Source: Nitrosarchaeum sp. (GTDB taxonomy: Archaea > Thermoproteota > Nitrososphaeria > Nitrososphaerales > Nitrosopumilaceae). From it: 7,097 nt of DNA. Positions 1 to 6,314 of this stretch are shown one piece after another. The translations under genes and the position numbers were made by a program. How positions within the stretch are numbered: position 1 is the first letter of the stretch; each line of letters opens with the position of its first letter. Below the pieces are notes generated by a model. That model had not been told where the DNA came from and ran no database searches. It saw only the letters and a program-made list of their open reading frames with translations. Where the stretch lies: positions 1-7,097 of the forward strand of contig JABFSW010000212.1 in NCBI GenBank assembly GCA_013140415.1, given 5' to 3'.

Positions 1-1323
1 ATACTGATCTACTATTACTCGTGAATCAACTAAAATCGGTGTTCTCATATTAGTTTTCAAAAAGATGGGATCCAGATCATGAAATTCCTTATGAGCAGTA
101 ACTATTATTACAGCATCGGTATTTGTCAAAGCATCCATCAGATTATGTTCAGTGTTTATTCCGAAAATATTTGTGGATTTGAAATAAGGATCATAGATCT
201 TGACTTTACATTTTAGCATTTTGAGCTTCTCAATTATAGGTTCAGCCGGAGTTATTTGGATGTCTTTAACGTCGGGTTTGTAAGATACACCAAGTATCAA
301 AATCTCAGAATCTATAATATTTTTTCCTGATTCTAAGAATACTTCATTTAAGAGATTAATCACATGTTGAGGCATGGATTCATTAACAATTCTTCCAGCC
401 TTTACAATACTTAGTAGATTTTTGTCTATTTTTTTGGCCAAATTTAACATTTGATATGAATTTACGGGCAAACATGGACCTCCTACACCAGCTCCTGGAT
501 AATGAACTTGAAAATTATATTTTGTTTTTGCAGCTTCTAATACTGTAATTATATCAATACCAATTTTTTCAAACAAAATAGCAAGCTCATTGACAAAAGC
601 AATGTTAATGTCACGAAAAACATTTGTTGTAAGCTTAACTGCATTTGCAGTTTTACAGTCAGGCATTGGGATTAAATCTACAGTAAAAACATGTTTGTAG
701 ATTTTAGTTATGATATTAGCAGTTTTATCATCAGTAGCTCCTACTAGTCGTGGAAGTTTTTCAAAATCATTGAGAATTTGTCCTGGGTTTGCAGTTTCAG
801 GACATACTCCTATTCCAAAATTTTTTCCAGCCTTTAGCCTACCATCATTTCCTTCTATTAGTGAAATTAATACATCTTCAACAAATCCCGGCTCAACAGT
901 ACTTTCAACTATAACTATAGAACCAGGAACAAGGAAATCATGTAATTGTTGACACACTAATTTTAATGCTGAATAGTTTGGAACATTATCTTGATCCATA
1001 GGTGTAGGCAAAGATAATAAAATTACATCTGAAGACGGAACAATTTCCTCAATCTTTGAAGTTGCAGCAAATTTTTTCTCTTTTAATACATTTTCAAATA
1101 TTGTATCATATCCAGGTTCATCCTTAAGAGGAAATATTCCAGAATTGATATTTGATACAAGTGTTGGATTTATGTCAACACCAACTGTATGCAGACCAGA
1201 ATTTGCAAACGATAGTGCAGTAGGCAATCCAATTCTCCCAATACCAATTACACATACTTTTAGCTTGCCAGACTGGATTGAATTTGAAATTTCTGATAAG
1301 TTCATTTCCATAATCTTATTCAT
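1..1323 (-). CDS. UDP-sugar 6-dehydrogenase (UDP-glucose/GDP-mannose dehydrogenase family), C-terminus cut by window edge
   Basis: Predicted cytosolic NAD-dependent enzyme that oxidises C6 of a nucleotide sugar to the uronic acid in two steps. The reading frame is open for 441 codons to the window edge, so little of the usual 420-450 residues can be missing. An N-terminal Rossmann fold is shown by VIGIGRIGLP (residues 25-34) and the acidic strand end VGVD (47-50). The middle domain carries ESTVEPG (140-146) and KLTTNVFRDINIAFVNE (230-246), with the family lysine K230. The catalytic cysteine is C284 in GVGGPCLPVNS. The C-terminal domain begins near ILGVSYKPDVKD (343-354). The ATG at 1323 is supported by a GGTGAT Shine-Dalgarno site 6 nt upstream. 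The usual CxPxD and R-x-SP signatures read CLPVN and Q-x-TP here. The style resembles UDP-HexNAc dehydrogenases (WecC, WbpA/TviB type) more than UDP-glucose dehydrogenase, but the substrate cannot be fixed from sequence. It is divergent from the epimerase, a probable pathway partner. Confidence 0.9.
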   Translation of the reverse strand, partial: MNKIMEMNLSEISNSIQSGKLKVCVIGIGRIGLPTALSFANSGLHTVGVDINPTLVSNINSGIFPLKDEPGYDTIFENVLKEKKFAATSKIEEIVPSSDVILLSLPTPMDQDNVPNYSALKLVCQQLHDFLVPGSIVIVESTVEPGFVEDVLISLIEGNDGRLKAGKNFGIGVCPETANPGQILNDFEKLPRLVGATDDKTANIITKIYKHVFTVDLIPMPDCKTANAVKLTTNVFRDINIAFVNELAILFEKIGIDIITVLEAAKTKYNFQVHYPGAGVGGPCLPVNSYQMLNLAKKIDKNLLSIVKAGRIVNESMPQHVINLLNEVFLESGKNIIDSEILILGVSYKPDVKDIQITPAEPIIEKLKMLKCKVKIYDPYFKSTNIFGINTEHNLMDALTNTDAVIIVTAHKEFHDLDPIFLKTNMRTPILVDSRVIVDQY

Positions 1324-1329
1324 GATTTT

Positions 1330-1335
1330 ATCACC
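1330..1335 (-). promoter_or_regulatory. Shine-Dalgarno site of the sugar dehydrogenase
   Basis: On the minus strand GGTGAT lies 6 nt before the ATG at 1323 and is a clean complement to the archaeal 16S rRNA 3' end. It decides the start over two nearby in-frame methionines (residues 5 and 7). It also implies that this gene has a short leader, unlike most genes in the window. Confidence 0.65.
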
Positions 1336-1361
1336 AACTTGATTTGTCTTCAATTTTGATT

Positions 1362-1371
1362 CTTTATTTAG
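1362..1371 (-). promoter_or_regulatory. TATA-like box of the sugar dehydrogenase
   Basis: CTAAATAAAG on the minus strand is centred about 43 bp before the ATG. Initiation about 25 bp downstream of the box would leave a leader of roughly 17-19 nt, just enough to hold the GGTGAT ribosome binding site. It is a spacing-based prediction only. Confidence 0.4.
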
Positions 1372-1388
1372 TTTTAGTTCTACTCAAG

Positions 1389-1397
1389 ATTTAAAGA
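1389..1397 (+). promoter_or_regulatory. TATA-like box of the epimerase
   Basis: ATTTAAAGA is centred about 26 bp before the GTG at 1419, the spacing expected for a leaderless archaeal transcript. No Shine-Dalgarno sequence is visible before that GTG. It lies about 26 bp from the opposing dehydrogenase box, so the two promoters are back to back and may interfere or be co-regulated. Confidence 0.5.
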
Positions 1398-1418
1398 GAT
1401 GCCAAATTTATCAAAAAT

Positions 1419-2318
1419 GTGAAATTCATTGTAACTGGAGGAGCAGGATTTATTGGAAATAATATAGTAAGACAACTTCTTAAACAAAAGCATACTCCAA
1501 TTGTGATTGATAGTCTATATCGAGGAAACATTGAGAATATTTCATCACTTGATGTTGAATTTCATAAAGTTGACATACGAGATTTTAACCAAATCAGAGA
1601 TATAGTAAAAAACTCTGACGGTATATTTCATGAAGCTGCTCTTACCGATGTACAAGAATCATTTACAAGACAGCAAGAATACATTGACGTTAATGTAAAA
1701 GGTACTGAAAATATATTTAGAATTGCAAAAGAATTTGACTTGAAAGTTGTTTATGCAAGTAGTTCAAGTGTTTACGGAAATCCAAAAAAAATTCCAATAG
1801 CAGAGAATAGTGAGCGTCATCCAATCAATCCATATGGAAAAACAAAATTAGATGATGAATTCCTTGCTGAAAAATATTCTAAAGATAAGGTTTCCATCAT
1901 AGGTCTTAGATATTTTAATGTCTATGGAATGGGTCAAACTGGTTCATACGCTGGTGTAATTACAAAATTCATCAATAGATTAAAGCAAGGAAAATCTCCA
2001 CTCATTTTTGGCTCAGGTACACAATTAAGAGATTTTATTTTTGTTGAAGATGTTGCACTTGCAAATATAGCTGCTATGCAAAGCAATGTTAAAAATGGTT
2101 TTTTTAATGTTGGAGCAGGAATTGCAACTTCGATTGAGCAGCTTGCAAAAATAATGATCGAATTATCTGGTTTAAAACTAGAACCGGAATATGAAAAAGC
2201 CTTAGATGGAGATGTACAATCTAGTCAGGCAGATACTAGCCTAACTGAATCTATACTAAAATGGAAATATTCTATGGAATTAAGAGAAGGACTTTCAAAA
2301 ATTTTTCATCTAACCTAG
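1419..2318 (+). CDS. NAD-dependent nucleotide-sugar epimerase/dehydratase (GalE-like extended SDR)
   Basis: Extended short-chain dehydrogenase/reductase of 299 aa, a typical length for archaeal GalE-like UDP-sugar 4-epimerases. NAD binding is shown by GGAGFIG at residues 7-13. The catalytic set is a serine in ASSSSVYG (113-120) and the YxxxK pair Y139/K143 in NPYGKTK. RYFNVYG (164-170) and RDFIFVEDVA (204-213) are further family signatures. It starts with GTG at 1419; the ATG two bases upstream is out of frame and stops at once, and no other in-frame start fits. A TATA-like box 26 bp upstream suggests a leaderless mRNA. The gene diverges from the sugar dehydrogenase, and its TAG lies inside the last codons of the convergent glycosyltransferase. 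The family call is secure. The substrate (UDP-Glc/Gal, UDP-GlcNAc/GalNAc or their uronic acids) is inferred only from the neighbour, and a 4,6-dehydratase is less likely. Confidence 0.9.
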   Translation: MKFIVTGGAGFIGNNIVRQLLKQKHTPIVIDSLYRGNIENISSLDVEFHKVDIRDFNQIRDIVKNSDGIFHEAALTDVQESFTRQQEYIDVNVKGTENIFRIAKEFDLKVVYASSSSVYGNPKKIPIAENSERHPINPYGKTKLDDEFLAEKYSKDKVSIIGLRYFNVYGMGQTGSYAGVITKFINRLKQGKSPLIFGSGTQLRDFIFVEDVALANIAAMQSNVKNGFFNVGAGIATSIEQLAKIMIELSGLKLEPEYEKALDGDVQSSQADTSLTESILKWKYSMELREGLSKIFHLT

Positions 2319-3254
2319 ATTTTTATAAAAATCAATGTATTTAGAAATTAATTTTTCCCAAGTAAAATTTTTAATTATAAAGTCATGTGCATGCTCAGCT
2401 ATGTTTGATGCCTTTTCCTTGTTTTCTAATAAGGAATTAATTGCCTCAAGTAGTGATTGCGGATCATTTGAAGGAACAAGTATTCCAGTTTCATTGTTTT
2501 TTATTACTTCTGGAATGTCTCCAACGCTTGTAGCTATAACTGGAGTTTTGAGAAAGAAAGCTTCCTTGATGGATTGTGGCAAGCTTTCCATTCTTGAGGG
2601 TACAACAAGAATGGAGGATGTTTTGAGATTTTTCATAGCTTCATGCCATGGCATATTGATGCAATAAACTATTTTTCCCTTAATTTGTGGCTCAATACTG
2701 CGTAAAATATCAGTTCCCTTCTCAAAACTGTCTCGTCCAACATATGCAATTTGGTTTTCAACTTTTTTCACATATGGAATTTCATTGAATTTTTCAACAT
2801 CAAGTGGTGCTGGAAGATACACAAAGTCTAGACCAAGTTTTTCTTTGTATGTTTTTTGAACTGATTTTGAATCAGTTGTAAGAACATCTGCAAATTTTAA
2901 AACTTTTGATTCAGTAGCACTAACCATACTACTTGTGGCAGTAGAGTGTAATGCATCAATTTGTTCTGAATAGATTCCGTGTACTGAAAGAACTTTCTTT
3001 TTTGCCTTGACAAACTTCATTACAAATGCAGATGGAACATTCCATGCATGTACAACATCATATTTTTCTCTATCAAATATTGCTTTTATTATACCAAAAA
3101 TTGCAAAGCTTGGATTTTTCAAATTTTTTATTGGTATGTGTGGAACATGCATTAACTTTACATCAAAGCCAACCTCACGCAGTTTTTCTGCCACTCTAAA
3201 TGCATGACCTCCAATTCCTCCCTCATATCTTGGAGAGATAAAGAGTATTTTCAC
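2310..3254 (-). CDS. GT4-like glycosyltransferase (GT-B fold)
   Basis: Predicted cytosolic or membrane-associated transferase moving a sugar from a nucleotide-sugar donor to a lipid or glycan acceptor. The N-terminal GT-B half starts at the first residues (KILFISPRYEGGIGGHAF), with a glycine-rich donor-side loop at 12-16. The C-terminal half has VGRDSFEKG (172-180), equivalent to the GRxxxxKG loop that contacts the donor phosphates. It also has the retaining E-x7-E motif, E223 to E231, in PSRMESLPQSIKEA, followed by TPVIATSVGDIPEVI. At 314 aa it is short for GT4 (often 350-400), but both domains appear intact. There is no signal peptide or clear transmembrane segment. The GTG at 3254 is preferred because it sits right before the first beta strand and a TATA-like box lies about 25 bp upstream. 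It follows the radical SAM gene by 49 nt on the same strand and overlaps the epimerase end by 9 nt. Donor and acceptor are unknown. Confidence 0.88.
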   Translation of the reverse strand: MKILFISPRYEGGIGGHAFRVAEKLREVGFDVKLMHVPHIPIKNLKNPSFAIFGIIKAIFDREKYDVVHAWNVPSAFVMKFVKAKKKVLSVHGIYSEQIDALHSTATSSMVSATESKVLKFADVLTTDSKSVQKTYKEKLGLDFVYLPAPLDVEKFNEIPYVKKVENQIAYVGRDSFEKGTDILRSIEPQIKGKIVYCINMPWHEAMKNLKTSSILVVPSRMESLPQSIKEAFFLKTPVIATSVGDIPEVIKNNETGILVPSNDPQSLLEAINSLLENKEKASNIAEHAHDFIIKNFTWEKLISKYIDFYKNLG

Positions 3255-3274
3255 AAAACAAAATTAGTTGCAGA

Positions 3275-3282
3275 TAATTTAA
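3275..3282 (-). promoter_or_regulatory. TATA-like box of the glycosyltransferase
   Basis: TTAAATTA on the minus strand is centred about 25 bp before the GTG at 3254, giving a predicted leaderless transcript. It sits in the 49-nt gap behind the radical SAM gene, so the glycosyltransferase probably has its own promoter even if there is read-through. A T-rich run on the minus strand (3255-3264) could also help end the upstream transcript, but that is weak evidence. Confidence 0.45.
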
Positions 3283-3303
3283 GGTCTGAGGTTTTACTGA
3301 TTT

Positions 3304-4968
3304 TTACATTGTTGCCTGAGCAGCATCATGGAACATCTGACTCTTTGCACAGCCAGCAGCAAGTTCATCTCCTGCTCCACGTCTCATTAGACCGCGATAC
3401 AGACCGTCTTCTAGTTTGACTCCTTCTCTTTGCTCCCATTCTTCTACAGTAATAGAATATTTCTTTTGAATTCTGTCTCTATACCATTCTGGAATTACAT
3501 TAAATGCACAAAATGGAACGATTCTAAGGTCTGGAGTCAAATAGTGAATATCACATCTTTGTAATCTTTCTAAATCTTCATTGTATTTGTCCTGGAAGTG
3601 CATCATACCAAGGAATAGTCCTTTGACATGCCAAGAACCAATTGATTCAAATGATCTCTTCATGAGTATATTACCAAACATCTTTGCCAAGTCTAATCCG
3701 GCTGGTTGTTTCTTTGTATCAACAAAGCCCTTTAGTTTTCTGACAACTTCTAGCATTGTAAAGTATTTGTTTTTACCAGAACGAATCTCTTCTGCTTTGT
3801 CTTCAAATAGTTCAAGCATTCCTTGAATATCACAGAATTTAGTTAATGGAACAAATTTCTTTGTTTCTGCATCTTCAAAGATGTATGTTCCTGCACCACA
3901 AGCAAAGTGGATTGATAATTCATACTTTGGTTTACTAGAGAATGCTTCAATAACATTAGTTAATGGCATACAACTTGGTACTGGGAACCAGTCATCAACA
4001 GTTACCTCACCGTTTGTTTGCTCTTCAATTCTTTGAATACAATCTGGAACTGTAATTCGGTATTTTTCACGTTCTCCTTTGCCCATTCTTCCAGTTAGCG
4101 ATACTGGTTGAAAGTTAACAGCGTGAACTACATCCATGTTCTTTTGGGCATATCGAATAATTCCACCTAGTTCATGGTCGTTAATTGATTTGATTACAGT
4201 TGGAACAAATACTACAGTTGTTCCGGTCTTTCTGCAGCTGTCAAGGGCATATGGAATTTCCCAGTGATTCTTTGGGTTTGTTCTTGCAGTTACACCGTCA
4301 AAGGAAAGATACAAGTTGTTGCATCCAGCTAGTCTTACTTCTCTTGCAGCTTCTGGATCCATTGCATGTCTGATACCATTGGTATTCATCTGGACATGGT
4401 CAACGCCTTCTTCTTTCATTATTTTAATAACATCAGCAATGTCTTCTCTAAGCATTGGTTCACCACCAGTAATTTGGATAGAGTTACCTGGAATTGGTCT
4501 TTCAGCCTTTAGAGTTTTCATCATTCCTCTTACTTGGGTATGATCTGGCTCATACATGTAAGCGCCTTCAAGACCTTTCTTTACATAAAAGAAGCAATAC
4601 CAGCATGTCAAATCACATCTGTTAGTTACAATCATGTTTGCCAATCCACTGTGGGATAAGTGATTTGAGCATAATCCACAGTTATTTGGACATGAACATT
4701 TGTCAATCATTACGTTTGGAGAATGAGCACCTTTTCCATCTACCCAGTATGTGCTGAATTTCTTGTACATTTGATAAGAACCAAAGTATAATTCCTCACA
4801 TTCGCCGTGAGTTGGACAAATCTTTGACATGTAGACTTTGTCGTCTCTTTCAAAGACTTCAGCATCTAAGATCATGTTACAGTCTGGACAGATGCTTTGA
4901 GTAAATCTAATTGTGGATTTCTTGCCTAAACTTTTAGTTGACTGATTAGAAATCTGAATTAATGCCAT
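3304..4968 (-). CDS. tes: tetraether synthase-type radical SAM protein (Tes / GDGT-MAS family)
   Basis: Radical SAM enzyme of 554 aa from the ATG at 4968. Tes joins isoprenoid chains of two archaeol-type lipids by C-C coupling to make membrane-spanning GDGTs. The N-terminal region is cysteine-rich: CPDC (27-30), CPTHGEC (51-57) and CSCPNNCGLC (91-100), a pattern typical of the MJ0619/Tes family. The radical SAM motif is CDLTCWYC (C118, C122, C125) and TGGEP (167-171) marks SAM binding. Further cysteines at 333, 357, 379, 472 and 487, including CDIHYLTPDLRIVPFC, suggest more Fe-S or metal sites. There is no B12-binding domain, which argues against the GrsA/GrsB ring-forming enzymes. An in-frame GTG at 5013 would add 15 residues, but the likely TATA box lies inside that extension, so ATG is preferred. 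Older annotations of such proteins say radical SAM or pterin methyltransferase. Family confidence is high; exact lipid-coupling function is inferred from the family. Confidence 0.82.
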   Translation of the reverse strand: MALIQISNQSTKSLGKKSTIRFTQSICPDCNMILDAEVFERDDKVYMSKICPTHGECEELYFGSYQMYKKFSTYWVDGKGAHSPNVMIDKCSCPNNCGLCSNHLSHSGLANMIVTNRCDLTCWYCFFYVKKGLEGAYMYEPDHTQVRGMMKTLKAERPIPGNSIQITGGEPMLREDIADVIKIMKEEGVDHVQMNTNGIRHAMDPEAAREVRLAGCNNLYLSFDGVTARTNPKNHWEIPYALDSCRKTGTTVVFVPTVIKSINDHELGGIIRYAQKNMDVVHAVNFQPVSLTGRMGKGEREKYRITVPDCIQRIEEQTNGEVTVDDWFPVPSCMPLTNVIEAFSSKPKYELSIHFACGAGTYIFEDAETKKFVPLTKFCDIQGMLELFEDKAEEIRSGKNKYFTMLEVVRKLKGFVDTKKQPAGLDLAKMFGNILMKRSFESIGSWHVKGLFLGMMHFQDKYNEDLERLQRCDIHYLTPDLRIVPFCAFNVIPEWYRDRIQKKYSITVEEWEQREGVKLEDGLYRGLMRRGAGDELAAGCAKSQMFHDAAQATM

Positions 4969-4977
4969 GACTATATT

Positions 4978-4989
4978 GGAAATTTTTCC
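4978..4989. promoter_or_regulatory. short inverted repeat between TATA box and tes start
   Basis: GGAAA-TT-TTTCC has 5-bp arms around a 2-bp centre. It lies between the tes TATA-like box and the tes ATG, roughly 10-21 bp upstream of the ATG, where a bound protein would block RNA polymerase. A repeat this short in AT-rich DNA can arise by chance, so it is only a candidate operator. Confidence 0.3.
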
Positions 4990-4996
4990 GAAATGG

Positions 4997-5004
4997 TATA
5001 TAAT
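4997..5004. promoter_or_regulatory. bidirectional TATA box between tes and the trmB-like gene
   Basis: TATATAAT on the plus strand reads ATTATATA on the minus strand. For tes it is centred about 32 bp before the ATG at 4968, predicting a leader of only about 6-8 nt. Read rightward it would start transcripts near 5026, upstream of the GTG at 5046. It is the strongest TATA-like sequence in this divergent region; which direction uses it is not known. Confidence 0.55.
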
Positions 5005-5007
5005 GCC

Positions 5008-5031
5008 TTTCACACTTGCCCCCGTGTGGAA
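5008..5031. promoter_or_regulatory. imperfect inverted repeat, candidate operator
   Basis: TTTCACAC (5008-5015) faces GTGTGGAA (5024-5031) across an 8-nt C-rich spacer; 7 of 8 positions pair and the eighth is a T-G mismatch. It lies directly beside the shared TATA box and just upstream of tes on its own strand, the classic place for a regulator site. The centre-to-centre arm spacing of 16 bp suits a dimeric winged-helix regulator such as either product of the neighbouring operon. Binding is inferred. Confidence 0.4.
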
Positions 5032-5053
5032 TTTAGGAATCAGGCGTGTCTGA

Positions 5054-5061
5054 TTTAAATA
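5054..5061 (+). promoter_or_regulatory. TATA-like box for a leaderless trmB-family start
   Basis: TTTAAATA is centred about 27 bp before the ATG at 5085, matching the spacing of the other leaderless genes here. It lies inside the 13-codon extension that a GTG start at 5046 would give, which is the main reason for preferring the ATG. Confidence 0.5.
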
Positions 5062-5084
5062 TCAAAACTGATCGACTAGATCGC

Positions 5085-5852
5085 ATGAACATATCTGATA
5101 AGACAAGAAAGGCTCTAGAAAAAATTGGCCTTACCAGTTATGAGATTAGGACGTTTTCCTCGTTACTCAAAACGGGGGAATTAACAGCCTCTGATCTTAG
5201 TCAAAAATCAGGCGTTCCTTATTCAAAAATTTATGAGGTATTAGGAACATTGGAAGAAAAAGGGTGGATTGGCTCTGATGATTCCAGACCAACGAAATAC
5301 TTTGCAAAATCTCCATCTACAGGATTAGAGACTACAAAGCAGAAGATGGAAAACGATTTTTCACAAAATCAAAGCATCATTTTAAATGAATTAGTACCAT
5401 TGTATGAAAAAAGTGGAACAAGCGAGAGGCCAGATATATGGGTATTATCAGGTGCAATAAACATCGCTTCAAAAATTTTGGAGATGGTAGAGTCTTGCAG
5501 AAATGAAGTAATGATTGCATTACCTGAAGCAGGACAGGAATTAGTCAGACAGGCATTACCAAAACTAAGATCACTGCATGATAAGGGTGTAGACATTACA
5601 ATATTAACTTCAGATAAAATGGACAAAGAGTCCCTCAAGGCAATAAGTAGAGTTGCAACTGTAAAAATCAAAAAAGGGCTCTTTGGAGGAGGGATAATTT
5701 CAGATAAAAGATATGTTGTAATTTTACTGGGTCCAGAAATGGGAGAGATGAATACATCTGATCTAGTTGCAATTTGGGCAGATCATGCAGGATTAGCTGG
5801 ATTTGCGCGACAGTATTTTGAATATTTATTAAAAGATTCAAAGGTGGTATGA
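5085..5852 (+). CDS. TrmB-family transcriptional regulator
   Basis: Predicted DNA-binding regulator of 255 aa from the ATG at 5085, or 268 aa if the in-frame GTG at 5046 is used. Numbered from the ATG, residues 3-65 form the TrmB-type winged helix, beginning DKTRKALEKIGLTSYE, with LTASDLSQKSGVPYSKIYE as the helix-turn-helix and EKGWI near the wing. A short helical linker follows. The C-terminal part (about 117-250) resembles the TrmB/PLD-like sensor module: DIWVLSGAINIASKI, NEVMIALPEAG, and GGGIISDKRYVVILL near the end. Classic TrmB proteins sense sugars; the ligand here cannot be read from sequence. The ATG is favoured by a TATA-like box 27 bp upstream, the GTG only by a weak AGG-rich stretch. 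It diverges from tes across 116 nt and is followed after 1 nt by a metalloregulator, so both are probably one transcript. Local control of tes or autoregulation is plausible. Confidence 0.87.
   Translation: MNISDKTRKALEKIGLTSYEIRTFSSLLKTGELTASDLSQKSGVPYSKIYEVLGTLEEKGWIGSDDSRPTKYFAKSPSTGLETTKQKMENDFSQNQSIILNELVPLYEKSGTSERPDIWVLSGAINIASKILEMVESCRNEVMIALPEAGQELVRQALPKLRSLHDKGVDITILTSDKMDKESLKAISRVATVKIKKGLFGGGIISDKRYVVILLGPEMGEMNTSDLVAIWADHAGLAGFARQYFEYLLKDSKVV
5843..5848 (+). promoter_or_regulatory. Shine-Dalgarno site of the DtxR-family gene
   Basis: GGTGGT lies 5 nt before the ATG at 5854, within the last codons of the upstream regulator gene. It supports the ATG as the start and indicates internal initiation on a shared mRNA. 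Confidence 0.55.
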
Positions 5853-5853
5853 T

Positions 5854-6303
5854 ATGGATTCAGTAAATGATGAGACTCTTTTTGTAGGAACCGCCGAAGC
5901 TGAACATGTTGAAATGTATCTAAAGGCAATTTGGCACATTAAAGAAAGAGGAGAAGATGTCAAAATAAGCACAATTGCAAAAATGCTCAATGTTAGACAA
6001 CCAAGTGTTGTACAAATGCTCAAAAAATTAAATGAGAAAAATCTTGTAAACTATAACAAAGCAGGTGTAACTCTGACGCAAGACGGAGAAAGAGTTGGCT
6101 CTAGCATGATGAGAAATAGTAGATTGTTAGAAGTTTTGATGGATAGCGCATTAAAAGTTGCAATTGATGAAGAGATGGTATGTGGAATTGAACATCACAT
6201 GAATAAACAATTTACTGATGCTCTTTGTACCATGTTAAAGCATCCAAGAAAATGTCCTCATGATCATCAGATACCAATGGGTGAATGTTGTAAATCAACT
6301 TAA
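5854..6303 (+). CDS. DtxR/IdeR-type metal-dependent regulator, two-domain form
   Basis: Metal-activated DNA-binding protein of 149 aa with an N-terminal winged helix (VKISTIAKMLNVRQPSVVQM, about 36-55) and a DtxR-type metal-binding/dimerisation domain. Compared with DtxR from memory, the primary site is kept: M21 in VEMYLKAIW for DtxR Met10, and C110, E113, H114 in VCGIEHHM for Cys102, Glu105, His106. MntR has Asp and Glu where this protein has M21 and K24, so an iron-type sensor is more likely than a manganese sensor. The ancillary site is altered: S89 and E106 replace the two histidines, while E93 remains. The conserved tail KCPHDHQIP (133-141) is present, but the protein then ends in GECCKST with no SH3-like third domain. 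The start follows the TrmB-family stop by 1 nt and has a GGTGGT ribosome site. Co-transcription with the TrmB-type gene is near certain by spacing; target genes are unknown. Confidence 0.88.
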   Translation: MDSVNDETLFVGTAEAEHVEMYLKAIWHIKERGEDVKISTIAKMLNVRQPSVVQMLKKLNEKNLVNYNKAGVTLTQDGERVGSSMMRNSRLLEVLMDSALKVAIDEEMVCGIEHHMNKQFTDALCTMLKHPRKCPHDHQIPMGECCKST

Positions 6304-6314
6304 AGATAAATTTC

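Noticed and set aside
710..1342. Plus-strand open frames of 80 and 65 codons (710-952, 1145-1342)
   Set aside because: They lie opposite the sugar dehydrogenase, whose motifs are unmistakable, and their translations show no domain-like pattern.
2335..3419. Plus-strand frames at 2335-2667, 3007-3207 and 3204-3419
   Set aside because: They are antisense to the glycosyltransferase and the tes 3' end and have no promoter or recognisable protein features.
3581..4543. Plus-strand frames at 3581-3826 and 4316-4543
   Set aside because: They are antisense to tes; their hydrophobic look comes from reading the complement of ordinary codons.
3304..4968. Alternative identity of the radical SAM gene as a GDGT ring synthase (GrsA/GrsB) or pterin methyltransferase
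   Set aside because: No B12-binding domain is visible, and the N-terminal cysteine blocks plus the C-terminal CDIHYLTPDL region fit the Tes/MJ0619 family better.
5369..6023. Minus-strand frames at 5369-5671 and 5838-6023
   Set aside because: They are antisense to the two regulator genes, and the second would span the gene junction; no supporting start signals.
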